From the NCBI GenBank assembly GCA_014155875.1, contig JACEFZ010028312.1, forward strand, positions 579,588 to 643,587: a stretch of 64,000 nucleotides of DNA, read 5' to 3'. The position numbers and the translations under genes were made by a program. Origin of the DNA: Cepaea nemoralis. Taxonomy: Eukaryota > Mollusca > Gastropoda > Stylommatophora > Helicidae. Below the pieces are notes generated by a model. The model saw only the letters and a program-made list of their open reading frames with translations, made no database searches and had not been told where the DNA came from. Shown one piece after another: positions 48,224-58,603 of the stretch; position 1 is the first letter of the stretch; the number at the start of each line of letters is the position of its first letter.

Positions 48224-49734
48224 GTCGTAGCAGCAATGTACACACTACACAGTTGACACCTCAGTAACTTCAGTTCAAGTGTAAGAAGTGGCGGCGGCTG
48301 CTGCTGCTTAGTTTTGGTCCAAGTTTGTTGCAGACTACGCACGAATATCTTCTTGAGAACTTATAACTGCATGTTGCTGCCCGCCTAGTTAAAGTTAGGT
48401 CTAAAAGATCAATTAAATAAAATATTAATTAACTGTAAAGGAAACACTAGTCTGTATTCATACACACAAGCTATAGTTTGGATTGATATGTATTTATTCA
48501 ACTGATTTCAATCGTAAAATGATACTCACGGCAGACATGAAAACAATGCCTGAAATGAGCAACTGCAAAACTAATTAGTAAATTGCAGCACAACAGAAAC
48601 AATTAATTTAAAACGCGTACTAAACATGTGCAAATGAAAAAGTCTTTACCAATTACACAAATAGTTATTTAATTTATCGAAACAATGGCAAATAAAATAA
48701 TCAGGGCAGTTATATATACTTTCATTTATAGGTAACTGCAATTAACCTATAAATGTGTATGACCTACAAGTAATGAACGCTTCTCTGAAATAAAATATTC
48801 TAACTAAAATGAAGGAGAAAACATGCAACACACAGCTCAACGGTGAATCAATGTACAAGCACGCGTTCTGCTCTCTCTCCAGTATACACGTCCGCGTAGG
48901 GTCCTCTCAACAAGGCACAACTGGATACAACTGGCTAGATGACCGGGAAACGCGCGATCCCTCATTAATGAAACTGGATTTTCATTCTTGTTTCGCGCTG
49001 GTTGACTCATTATGTATTCTCTTTATGTGAATACGCCATTAATGATATTCATGCAGTTAACATACTTATCAAAGGTGTAGATTTCTAAAGATGTTTATTT
49101 GATAATGCATTGTCCCGCAAAGAAATATAATATAATAACTCAGTCGATAAATAATATATTCAGCAAGGGAAAAGAATTAGATGACGACTATTAGAACCAC
49201 GTTTGATTATGTTATTCAATATTTTAATTTTCCGAAGACCTAGTACATGTGCAGTTCATGATGAGCATAACAGTCTTTCCATCTTCCGAAATTCGACACT
49301 TCTTACCTAAATGGGCATTATTAAAATTATACGTTTTACTTGGACATACTCACACCATTTTTAGTTTGTGGAATTCTACAGCCAATGAAATCGTTGGAAA
49401 TATTTGTAAACACTCCTATTTTGACGTCATAAGTCTATTTTTGCATCAGTTCCTTGTCTGGTTTAATCACGTGATACGAAACCGGCGCTGACCAGTTAAG
49501 GCTAATCGGAAAAGATAGAAGCTGTGGCTGTTCAATATACCTCCCCCTATTGTTTTCTTCAGTGGAAACGAGAAACACATGCCATTGCATCACTCTTTAT
49601 TACCTTCCTCATTTGTGCGCATTCCAAAGCTTATTTAGTGGCATTCTACACACATCTGTATCATGTGCTCACTCTCTTCCTTGTCCTATTTTGTTAGCGA
49701 TTTGCAGTCACACATACATATTGTTGAGAGAAAA
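48224..49734. other. FPGS 5' flank, no second gene seen
   Basis: Presumed promoter and 5' UTR region. Near 48288-48310 a GGCGGCGGCTGCTGCTGC stretch (plus strand) is the only GC-rich patch; no TATA box placement can be argued. The rest is AT-rich with no gene. Confidence 0.4.
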
Positions 49735-49870
49735 ATTGTGGTAAGGGTAGACGGAGAAACATCAGCAGCAGAGTTGATTCAGAACACGAATGACCGAAAT
49801 ATGTGGATAGACATGAACGCCTACGCCAGCTGGCATGTCACTTGATGATAATGATGAGGAGGAGGGGTGC
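49735..49870 (+). pseudogene. RTE-like ORF2 terminal fragment
   Basis: Decodes AAELIQNTNDRNMWIDMNAY then ASWHVT before TGA and a GATGATAATGATGAGG tail, matching the end of the relic at 47345-47590. Confidence 0.7.
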
Positions 49871-50319
49871 TTTAGCAAAAGTGCATTAGAGAACTCGGGC
49901 GCCGAAATGACGAAGAAAAACCTTGTACTGGTTCCGGAACTGTCGGAAGGACCAATGGAACAGATCAAGGTAGTATGCATGACTCACGGCTCTGACTTCA
50001 GATCGCAGTCTAATTAGACATTCACAACCCAACCAAGATCGATAACAACCTATGCTGTCTCGTGCTGCCCAACTAGCCATCTTGTCAAGTAGAAACGGTC
50101 CAAATGAGGCGTGAACAGTGGGAAATGGCCGACAGTCCGCAACGCAGTAGAAACCAGGTTAGAGAAGACTCCGAAGTTCCACAACTGTAACGACAGTAGT
50201 CGCTGACGGTACCCATGGCATATACAGGGACCGCTTTTCGCGGCAGTGGGAAGAAGCAATGGGAAGAAGGAAGTATTTTCCCAACTCAGTGGAAACGGTC
50301 GAGAAATAGGACTGGCTTT

Positions 50320-50577
50320 CTTTGGCGCGTGCAGATTCTGCAGAATTCTATGCAGCCGGTTTGGAACATCTGATAAAACGATGGGATCAGTGCATCAATG
50401 TTGGTGGAAATTATGTTGAGAAATAAAGGGACAATGCATGTATAAAAATAAACTGATTTCAAGTTGCTATCATAGATAGTTATGATTGATTGATTGATTT
50501 AGGAACCGACATCACAGCATTCGGGACATTTTTTCTACAGCCTTTTGTGACTTACTTATTAACTTACCCTCGTATCA
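50320..50577 (+). pseudogene. Mariner 3' remnant with a retrotransposon tail inserted
   Basis: Transposase end decodes FYAAGLEHLIKRWDQCINVG then GNYVEK and stop; the 3' TIR region (TTTTTCTACAGCCTTTTGTG ... CCCTCGTA) matches the 57.2-kb element. Positions about 50483-50527 are an insertion identical in kind to the 3' end of retrotransposon A2 (TTTAGGAACCGACATCACAG preceded by GATT repeats). The 5' half of the mariner is not recognisable. Confidence 0.8.
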
Positions 50578-50584
50578 TATAATG

Positions 50585-50760
50585 GCAAGTTAAATGGTTT
50601 GGCCATGTAACTAGATTATAAACTAAGAGTATACCACAACAAGCAAGGATGTACAGACCAAATGGAAGCAGAAGAAGAGACCGGCCACGTAAACGATGGA
50701 CAGAGAATGGCAGAGTCCACGGGAATCTCGAAACATGAAACCCATAAACGTGAACGGAGA
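50585..50760 (+). pseudogene. LINE 3' fragment
   Basis: GTATACCACAACAAGCAAGG and GGCCACGTAAACGATGGACA match the end of the LINE relic at 14390-15185 (RKRWT-type coding). It runs into the CT repeat. Confidence 0.75.
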
Positions 50761-50761
<1 letters not shown>

Positions 50762-50853
<92 letters not shown>

Positions 50854-50877
50854 CTCTCTCTCTCTCTCACACACACA

Positions 50878-50910
<33 letters not shown>

Positions 50911-50935
50911 CACACACACACCACACTCACACACA
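50762..50935. repeat. (CT)n/(CA)n microsatellite
   Basis: About 85 bp of CT followed by alternating CT and CACA blocks. Confidence 0.97.
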
Positions 50936-50999
50936 GAGCAGCAGGAGAATTGTATGTAAGAGATGACACCACGTGCACGCAGCCTCTGCAGGTCTACAC

Positions 51000-51184
51000 C
51001 TTACAAAGGTAAAGGAGCTTGCGTGTTCCAGTGACCCCAAGAGCTATGCCGACGGTAGCGCAACTACTGGTAGGGTCTCCCAGGTCAAGGGATGGGAATC
51101 AGGTAAAATGAGACACAAACCTGCTGCCTTGTAGGTAGACTCGCAACAGTCAAAGGCTGGGGAATTCAACCCCGAAAAAATATG
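51000..51184 (+). mobile_element. LINE-N-type 5' UTR fragment
   Basis: CCCCAAGAGCTATGCCGACG, CTACTGGTAGGG and CCTGCTGCCTTGTAGGTAGA match the start and first 115-bp repeat of LINE-N copy 2, with divergence. No coding part follows. Confidence 0.7.
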
Positions 51185-51395
51185 CTTGGAAGACGGGGTA
51201 ATGCAGTGGCTAGCACGCTTGCTTCCTGACTCGGTGGTCAAGGGTTCAAATTCGTATCCCTGATAACTTTCAAAATTGACCTGAGCTTTGAAGTCTACCT
51301 AGCCTTAATGGATATCAAGAAATATATTGGGAAGTAAAGACGGCCGGCGTTATATTGACCACTTGGGTCCTCTAGTGCTGACAGGTATATATAAA
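51185..51395 (+). repeat. SINE family D, plus orientation
   Basis: Clear tRNA-derived head: GTAATGCAGTGGCTAGCACG (A box) and GTCAAGGGTTCAAATTCGTA (B box), then body with AAGACGGCCGGCGTTATATT. Confidence 0.8.
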
Positions 51396-51424
51396 TATGG
51401 GTAGCTAAAGTAAAGCACCCGTGT

Positions 51425-51660
51425 ACGCGCCTGAAGGCCCATGAGTATATGGTGCCAAACCCATATTGTATAGACCATTCGAACTTGTTTAGTGATGAGG
51501 TCACCTTTACTCACTGATACACTCTTGTTGCCCTTTATGGGCTGGGTCAACCTGGGAGCCCAGGTCAAGGTTTTAAATATCTGAATCCGCCCAGTTGTGG
51601 ATCGAATCCATGAGCGTTGAATCAGCAGGCGAGTGGCTAGCTATTACATTACCATAGCAC
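51425..51660 (-). repeat. SINE family D, minus orientation
   Basis: GAGTATATGGTGCCAAACCC, GGGCTGGGTCAACCTGGGAG; the minus-strand head is TAGCCACTCGCCTGCTGATT with GGATTCGATCC as B box. It faces the copy at 51185-51395. Confidence 0.8.
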
Positions 51661-51724
51661 CCAAACATACGGAGCTAGCACCACATGCCCTACCTGTCCC
51701 AAGATGTGTGTAAGTGGTGAGCCC

Positions 51725-52243
51725 AGTGCCGGCTCTGGCTGGCGTTCAGTGCGTGCACTCACCCAGTACTGGCTCTGGCGGGCGTGCAGTGCGTGCACTC
51801 ACCCAGTGTGGGCTCTGGCGGGCGTGCAGTGCGTGCACTCACCCAGTACCGGCTCTGGCGGGCGTGCAGTGTGTGCACTCACCCAGTGCCGGCTCTGGCG
51901 GGCGTGCAGTGCGTGCACTCACCCAGTGCCGGCTCTGGCGGGCGTGCAGTGCGTGCACTCACCCAGTGTGGGCTCTGGCGGGCGTGCAGTGCGTGCACTC
52001 ACCCAGTACCGGCTCTGGCGGGCGTGCAGTGTGTGCACTCACCCAGTGCCGGCTCTGGCGGGCGTGCAGTGCATGCACTCACCCAATGCCGGCTCTGGCG
52101 GGCGTGCAGTGTGTGCACTCACCCAGTGTGGGCTCTGGCAGGCGTGTAGTGCGTGCACTCACCCAGTGCCGGCTTTGGCGGGCGTGCAGTGTGTGCACTA
52201 ACCCAGTGCCGATTCTGGCGGGTGTGGAGTGCGTGCACTAACC
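51725..52243. repeat. 40-bp GC-rich minisatellite
   Basis: About 13 copies of GGCTCTGGCGGGCGTGCAGT GCGTGCACTCACCCAGTGCC with few variants (GTACC, GTGTG). CpG-rich. All three plus frames stay open for 120-175 codons; this is a repeat artefact. Confidence 0.95.
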
Positions 52244-52541
52244 TAGGCGGTCAAATCCCTGGAGCGGCCCCTTGATTGTGTACTTCTGAAAATTGCAATA
52301 GAATTAATTTCAGACAATAAGGGTTAAATAGAAGGTGAAGAACCACATGAGAAATTGTGCCAAGTGGTATCAGTGACTGAACAAAGTTGTGTTGAGGACC
52401 ATTCGTTAAATAATTGTGTTGAATTATCGATTAAACATGATATAGAAGATTCATTTAGATGGCGATCTATTAATAACAATCGGTATTTAGAACTCATAAT
52501 TCAGAAGGTCGCTCAGAAAGTCGTGGCGTGCTTATGAGCGT
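52244..52541. other. No recognisable feature
   Basis: A 60-codon open frame (52355-52537) has no motif I recognise. AT-rich compared with the minisatellite beside it. Confidence 0.35.
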
Positions 52542-52552
52542 AATCTAGCCTA

Positions 52553-54404
52553 TGATAGATTGATTGATTGATTGATTTAGGAACCGACATCACAGCATTC
52601 GGGGCATTCCCATAAGCGCTCCGTCCCCATCCTCAGAAGCCAGCGAAGAGTTCCAACCACAATAGCACCAGTAGCAATCTGATTATATGTGCGTCTCGCC
52701 TTTCCTCTAAGCGTCGAGCATCGGCCAGATCCCCTCGTCACTCCACGCTGTCGCATTCTTGCCAGACCATGGTGATCCATTTGCTCCTCCGAGGTGTACA
52801 CGTGCTCCCACAAGGCCGCAACCACGTCCGCCTTATCATGCATCAATACTCCACCAAGTTTTGCAGAGCCAGCCAATCTGTCCGCCTGTTCATTCCCCAG
52901 CACATCAGCATGCCCCGGAGAAAAGATCCAGACGATGCTTGCACCCGTGACTTCCGAAGCGAAGCAAGCCACTCTGCACGAAGTCTGTCTGTTCTCACCC
53001 TACTCAGCATGCCCTCTGAGTCAGCCACAATCACGATATGTGTGTGTGTCGTATTCTCCATCCAGCGGAAAGCTGCACTGACCGCCTCCACCTCCACCTC
53101 CATTCCCAAGCCAGATGCTGTGGTATCACATGCCAGGCTCTCCTGCACCAAACGTCGACCATTCGCCTTTGCCAAGAAACCCCAGGCACTTCTACTACCT
53201 CTCAACACCAAACCATCTGTGTAGATAATCACATCACCCGGGCGAGCATTATCCTGAATTAGCCGCTGGATTTCCACTTCCGTGGCCCCTGCTGGCCACT
53301 CCCTGCACTCCCGGCTCAATGTGATTTTAACTCTGCACAAGTCTGACTGCTCCGCTGGCACTCTGACCCACTCCTCTCCTCGCCTAATGTTCTCCAAGGG
53401 GCACATCTGTCTGATCGTATCCTCCGCCTGAGCCATCCATGATTTCCCTCTTATCAGTCGCTGGCCCTTAACTGCGTCCAGCGCCTCATGCAGTGGGTGA
53501 TCTGTGTCATGCAGCTACTCTGAGGTATGCCTTCGCCTGCATCACCTTGAGCTTACCAGCAACAGTCGGCAGACCAAGGATGTAACGCATACACACGACT
53601 GGGGTGTCTCTGGTGCATCCCAGAATGACCCGCATAGCCTCGTTCTGTATGCGCTCCAATCTCACCAGCTGACTCTTTGAGACAGTGAGCAGTCCTAGTC
53701 CATAATCAATCGCTGAGAGGATCAAGTGCTGGTATAGTGTGAAAAGCATTCTCTGCTCTATGTCCATTGCAGCCATAGTTTTAAGTGCGTTGAGTCCCTT
53801 TTGCGATCTTGTCACAACCGTCTCCACATGGTCCTTGAAGGACAGGCTCCTGTCAAATGTGATTCCCAGATACTTCAGTTTGTTCTCTCTGCTGACGCTT
53901 CCACCATCTATCGTGAGGCTTGGGACATCAGCTCTCACAATCCTGTTGTCCAGAGAGCACCACAAAACAGCTGCCTTTTCCGGGTTGATGACAGCACCCA
54001 TTTCAGTGCACCAGTCAATCACTTTGTCTACTGTCGCCTGTAGCTCCTGGGCTGTTTGCTCCCTATCTCTCCCCTGCCTATATGCAAGAATATCATCTGC
54101 AAATGTTAGTATTCTTCCATCCCTTGGTGCTTCTAGGTTTGTAATTTTGCTCGTATACACGTTAAAGAGCACCGGTGAGATTGCGGCTCCCTGTGGCAGT
54201 CCCGGGGTTAAAATATGTGGCTCTGAGGTCCATGCGCCTAGACGGAGAGCAATCCGACGAGATTGTAGGATGGCCGCTATCCAGTTCACCAACCAGGGAT
54301 TGACCCCCTTCTCCATCAGTGCGGTCATCAAAATATCATATCGAACTCTATTGTACGCATCCTCGAGATCAAGCGCCGCCGCCATCGTTTCTTGTCTACT
54401 CTGG
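52553..54404 (-). mobile_element. Retrotransposon A2: RT-RNase H, 5' truncated
   Basis: Same family as A1. Flanked by an 11-bp duplication AATCTAGCCTA (52542-52552 and 54405-54415) and ending in an AATC/GATT repeat tail, so a real target-primed insertion. Minus-strand RT 54385-53507 (LDLEDAYNRV, GLPQGAAISPVLFN, TFADDILAYRQGRDR). After a frameshift at about 53510, RNase H runs 53436-52843 (IIYTDGLV, VADSEG). After a second shift near 52975 it ends FSPGHADVLGNEQADRLAG and WECPEC. Endonuclease absent. Not functional. Confidence 0.92.
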
Positions 54405-54412
54405 AATCTAGC

Positions 54413-54864
54413 CTAGGAATCAACATACAGCTGAAAGATGCTGATGTTGACAGCAATATCCTGAAACAGGATGGAAACGCGGAAAAAAAAAAATTCAGAA
54501 GGGATCGACAACGCCTCAAAATATGAAATCTCCAACGAATAAAAATGGGCGGTTATTTTCTGTGCCAGAGTGTATCAGACTTCTACCCAACGGTGAAATA
54601 GTTCAGACAACAGCTTGGCTAATCTATTCTACAAAATTCAGTTGGGTGTTTTGCTTTTGTTGCCGGCTGTTTGCTTAGAAGTAAACCAAACAAAAAGTCA
54701 GGGGTTTTCATATTGGCGACAATTAACTATTTATTTATGGCGGCACGAAGCGAGTGTAGAACTTATGGACAACTGTACAACTGTACAAATATTACATGGA
54801 TTTAAAATGCGCATTGACAACAGTTGTACAAATGATAAAGTACAAGGGCACTTTAAATAAAGCG

Positions 54865-54865
<1 letters not shown>
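54413..54865. other. No recognisable feature
   Basis: Unassigned sequence between retrotransposon A2 and the G run. Confidence 0.35.

Positions 54866-54920
<55 letters not shown>
54866..54920. repeat. 55-base G homopolymer
   Basis: Uninterrupted G, bounded by GC and CGGG. Exact length may be an assembly estimate. Confidence 0.9.
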
Positions 54921-55079
54921 CGGGACAAATCACAACAAGTCATTATTGAGAGAATCATTGCAAGTGTCCAGTTTCTAGCAGTGTCTGGCTTGGTGGGGTG
55001 ATAATGATACATTATATGAAACAAACAATGGAATCTTTTTAAAGGCCTATAGGCAACATTTAATCCCATTATCTCACAC

Positions 55080-55290
55080 CAGCCGGTCTCCGTGGCTAAC
55101 GGCTTGCGATTGCGATTTGATATTTGTGAGCCGCTTACCACGCGTTTCGGAAACACAGCGGCGACCGATTTGACAGCAGACCGTGTTGCGCTGGGGCTTT
55201 AACGTGTTGGTATGTGAGCCGGTCATTCAGAAAACAATGGCAAACTACTGAACGTAAAACTTGCCAAGACATCATTTAGGATATACCCAA
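55080..55290 (+). repeat. SINE family B, best copy
   Basis: Head GTCTCCGTGGCTAACGGCTT, then CGTTTCGGAAACACAGCGGC and AACAATGGCAAACTACTGAA. The head has tRNA-like character. The likely reference copy for the family here. Confidence 0.8.
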
Positions 55291-55389
55291 AAAATAAAAA
55301 AAATCTCACATCATGTCAATAGCATAACAAAATCTCGACGTGGTAACAATTATTTGCCACATTACCTAGGACAAGCTTTACATAATTAA

Positions 55390-57030
55390 ATCGCATCTGT
55401 TTTAGCTAGTGGCATAAAATCGCAAATCAAAGAATTTGTAAAGGAAGCAAAATATGTTTCGGTAATCTTTGGTTGCACGCCAGACAAGTTATACTGAACA
55501 GATAGCGTTTATAGTTAGAATTGTAAATATCCACAATTCTGGTGTTGCAGTTCGAGAATTATTTCTTTTGGTTTCTGATGTTGCAGTTCGAGAATGATTT
55601 CTTGGGTTTTATCCAGTTTCTGACACAACTGAAGAGGATTAGGTAATTATCTCCTTAGTGAACTCTTCACAGATTATGAATTAAGTGTTCACGTTAGCTG
55701 GCATGGTCGAGACAGAAACACGGAGCTGATCCACGACTCTGGTGATCGAGTGAGGTGGCAAAACATGACCGCCCACGCTTATCGGCATGGCACATGATGG
55801 ATGGATGGGTTCACGTTCAAGACATGCGTGGACAGAGGTATGATAAGGAGGTAGATATGTTTGGTAAGCATAATGGCTTGCAGAAGAACGTTAGAAATAT
55901 AAATCATAGAGGTTCTTTTCAATTTTTATTTAATTTTGTTTTACCATGTGCACCCCATTAATATCATATAGCTGTAAATGAAGCTACCAAAGTAGCCTTT
56001 GAAAAGGTTAATTGTTTTAACATTATCGAAGAATTTAACACATTTTTGTTTCTGCATCTCCTTACTGGTGGGACGTTCTAAAGCGTAATAGTAGTAGTTT
56101 AACACTGAAATCTATAAGTGACACAAGATGGGAGAGTAATAAAAGCAGTTTGACCTCTGCAACTGCAATGAAGTGAAGTCTTTACAATTTTAAATAATAC
56201 AATAGACGACAATTTCAGAGACATGAAAACATGACATATAGCTCAATGTTTGTTATATTGTCTTCTAAGTTAATTTGCTGAGTCATCGAAATTGATGTTG
56301 TGAGTAACATGCTGAAGTACCCTCGGTCCAACATAAATGAATCGCTTATTGTTTTCAGTGAGCATGTTACATTTTTACGTGCAGCCAGATCTGATTAGGT
56401 ATTTGGTAAACAAATTAGAGGCGCAGAAGCTTAAGCTACAGGAGTAAATGTGGGGTCAGAATTTCCCATTGTAAGACGTAAGGCTTTTCTGATTATGAAA
56501 GTCCTTATGAAAATATCACAAACCCATAATCATTTTTTCAGAATGCAGTTGTATCTAACGGCTGTTGAGGCAGCTTTAAATTCCATTCAGGAACGTTTTA
56601 AAAATGTATAGAAACGCCACAATGTATTTAAAGTTCTTTCTGAATTTGGAGAAATGACTGAAGAGGGAAAAAACAAATATTGCCATGACTTCTAATTAAC
56701 AAAGGAAGCACAATTTGTAAGGATAGTGATGGTCGTATAGCGTTTTGAGTAGAGAAATTACATATGAAACAGTCTCATTAAAATGAGCTTAACACATATT
56801 GCAAAATATAACATAAAGTCATCATTTCCAAATACTTCTGAACTTTGAGAATTAGCATCAAGAGAACTGAGATTTTCGGAACTTATAAAGACATATTTCA
56901 GAACGTCAATGACTCAAGTCTTGAGCCTCAAGGGACGCTTGATAATTTATTATTGTTAACGATATAGAAGGAATTGTGTGAAATTATAAGATGTAATTGG
57001 CGAATTTACAAATAAGACGGCAAGAAGAAT
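55390..57030 (+). pseudogene. Degenerate hAT transposase (ZMYM1/TTF-type)
   Basis: Multi-stop, multi-frame relic. Recognisable pieces in order are QIKEFVKEAKYVSVIFGCTP (55420), MRGQRYDKEVDMFGKHNGLQ (55820), a LPCAPH-like piece (55945), and near the end ELRFSELIKTYFRTSMTQ followed by VIGEFTNKTARRM (56860-57030). These are the DDE and C-terminal dimerisation parts of hAT transposases related to zinc-finger MYM-type 1-like proteins. Interrupted by an RTE tail at 55699-55808. I see no intact terminal repeats. Confidence 0.75.
55699..55808 (+). mobile_element. RTE-like tail inserted in hAT relic
   Basis: GGCATGGTCGAGACAGAAAC through GGCACATGATGGATGGATGG, nearly identical to the end of the copy at 42350-42570. 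Confidence 0.85.
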
Positions 57031-57191
57031 GACATGTTAACTGTATAAATACATACATACATTTTGTAATGTTACGAAACTTATGGATGATAATGTTTAC
57101 AGTTTTGTTTGGAATATAGATTTTAAAACCTAATACAGTGTAAATCACGCAGTAGTATTATGGGACATATTTAAGCCTGTCGTAACGTATA

Positions 57192-57782
57192 CGAGGGCCA
57201 GTCATTAAGTAAGCCACACAGTTCTGTGGGATGGCAGGTAAATGTAGTTGGTGTTTTCTACAGGTGTCATTGGGTGACAGCAACACCGAACTTTATATTC
57301 CCGTTTGTCAGGTGGCGCTAGGTGTCTCATGCATGCGCAGCGCATAAACACAATGGCGATTGTACTTACGGAGTGTACAACCAAAGAGCAACGTGCTGTT
57401 GTGCGTTTTGTGTGTGTGTGTGGGGGGGGGGGGGGGAGGACTGCCTGCAAAGGCCATTCATAAGGAAATGCTTCCTGTTTATGCTGGCAAATGTTTGTCC
57501 CGTAAAGCGGTGCATAGCCGGGTAGAGACATTTTCTCAAGGACGCGAATGACGCAGAAGTTGAATGTGAAGTGAAAACGTGGTTTAGAAAACAGAGCACG
57601 CAGTTCTATGTAACCGGTTTGGGAAGGCTGATAAAACTATTGGATAAGTGCATCAATGTTGGTGAAAATTATGTTGAGAAATAAAGGGACAATGTATGTA
57701 TACAAATAAACTGGTTTAAAATTGTTATCTTATTTAGTTATTTTTCTACAGCCTTTTGTGACTCACTTATTGACTTCCCTCG
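57192..57782 (+). mobile_element. Internally deleted mariner element
   Basis: Terminal inverted repeats CGAGGGCCAGTCATTAAGTA and, reverse-complemented from the right end, CGAGGGAAGTCAATAAGTGA. TA on both sides (57190-57191, 57783-57784). Inside, MAIVLTECTTKEQRAVV opens at about 57354 and is broken by a 15-G run (about 57421); the C-terminal FYVTGLGRLIKLLDKCINVG then ENYVEK is kept. The catalytic D,D,D centre is deleted. About 590 bp against about 1.3 kb for a full mariner. Confidence 0.88.
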
Positions 57783-57949
57783 TAGAACGGTGGCATAAAC
57801 ATCTGCGGTGCCGAGGGATAGGCTAAGAATCTAATAGCACATTTAAATGTACTCGAATCGCATTGGTCTGGGCAGCTAAATATCTGTGGTACGCAGACGG
57901 CTAACAGCCCAGAACCGGCACTGAAAGGGTCTGGATAACGAAGATACAA

Positions 57950-58572
57950 ACAATAGATTGAATGTAAGTCAACCAGATAAATCCTTAGTATGGACCATGT
58001 TTGACCCAGCCAGGAAGACATGCACCCAATACACACTGACAGTGGAAATTGAAACTCTGAAGAATGTCTTACACCTGAATGGGTACTCCACAGGATTTAT
58101 AAAACGCCACTGCCAACAGCCGAAACAAAAACCGATGAAACTTCAGTCCCTAAACTCAAGGTATTTATCCAGCTAACCTTTCGATGGGGTGACGTAATGC
58201 AGCGTCTGCAGGACCGGCTCATTATATCAGTCGGCCAAACATTCCATGCTGCAACTCCAGTTATTAGGTACATAACCACACCTATTCCCACCCCAGCAGT
58301 AAAAGTACGCCAAATTCAATTGCATTTACCAATTCTCACGCAGGTGCTACACCGGCAGAACAGAGAGGCAGTTAAACGACAGGCCTGTCGAACACATACC
58401 CATTTGGATTGACAAGCTATTACACAAAAGTGATGGGACCATGGTCAGGCAGACACACCACAAACCTCCTAAGTCATCGATTGCGCGGCACATTTTGGAA
58501 ACAGGTCACGTGATTGATAGAGACAAAGCGTTTCGTGTGTTGTTTGATACACTGGTAAAAGCCAATTGTTAA
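57950..58572 (+). pseudogene. Penelope-like or related retroelement C-terminal relic
   Basis: Pieces LKNVLHLNGYSTGFIKRHC (58050), WGDVMQRLQDRLIISVGQTF (58190) then HAATPVIRYITTPIPTP, and after a frame change EHIPIWIDKLL ... SSIARHILETGHVIDRDKAF (58390-58545). The order, a reverse-transcriptase C-terminus followed by an EHxP...SSIaxHxxxTGH domain, fits a Penelope-like element with GIY-YIG-type end. The GIY-YIG core itself is missing. Family assignment is from memory. Confidence 0.6.
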
Positions 58573-58603
58573 TATTCTCAGAAGCCATTATGTTTACTCT
58601 AAA

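Noticed and set aside
51704..52241. Open frames of 165-175 codons with CTHP-type repeats
   Set aside because: Produced by a 40-bp minisatellite that is open in all three frames; no start context or other coding sign.
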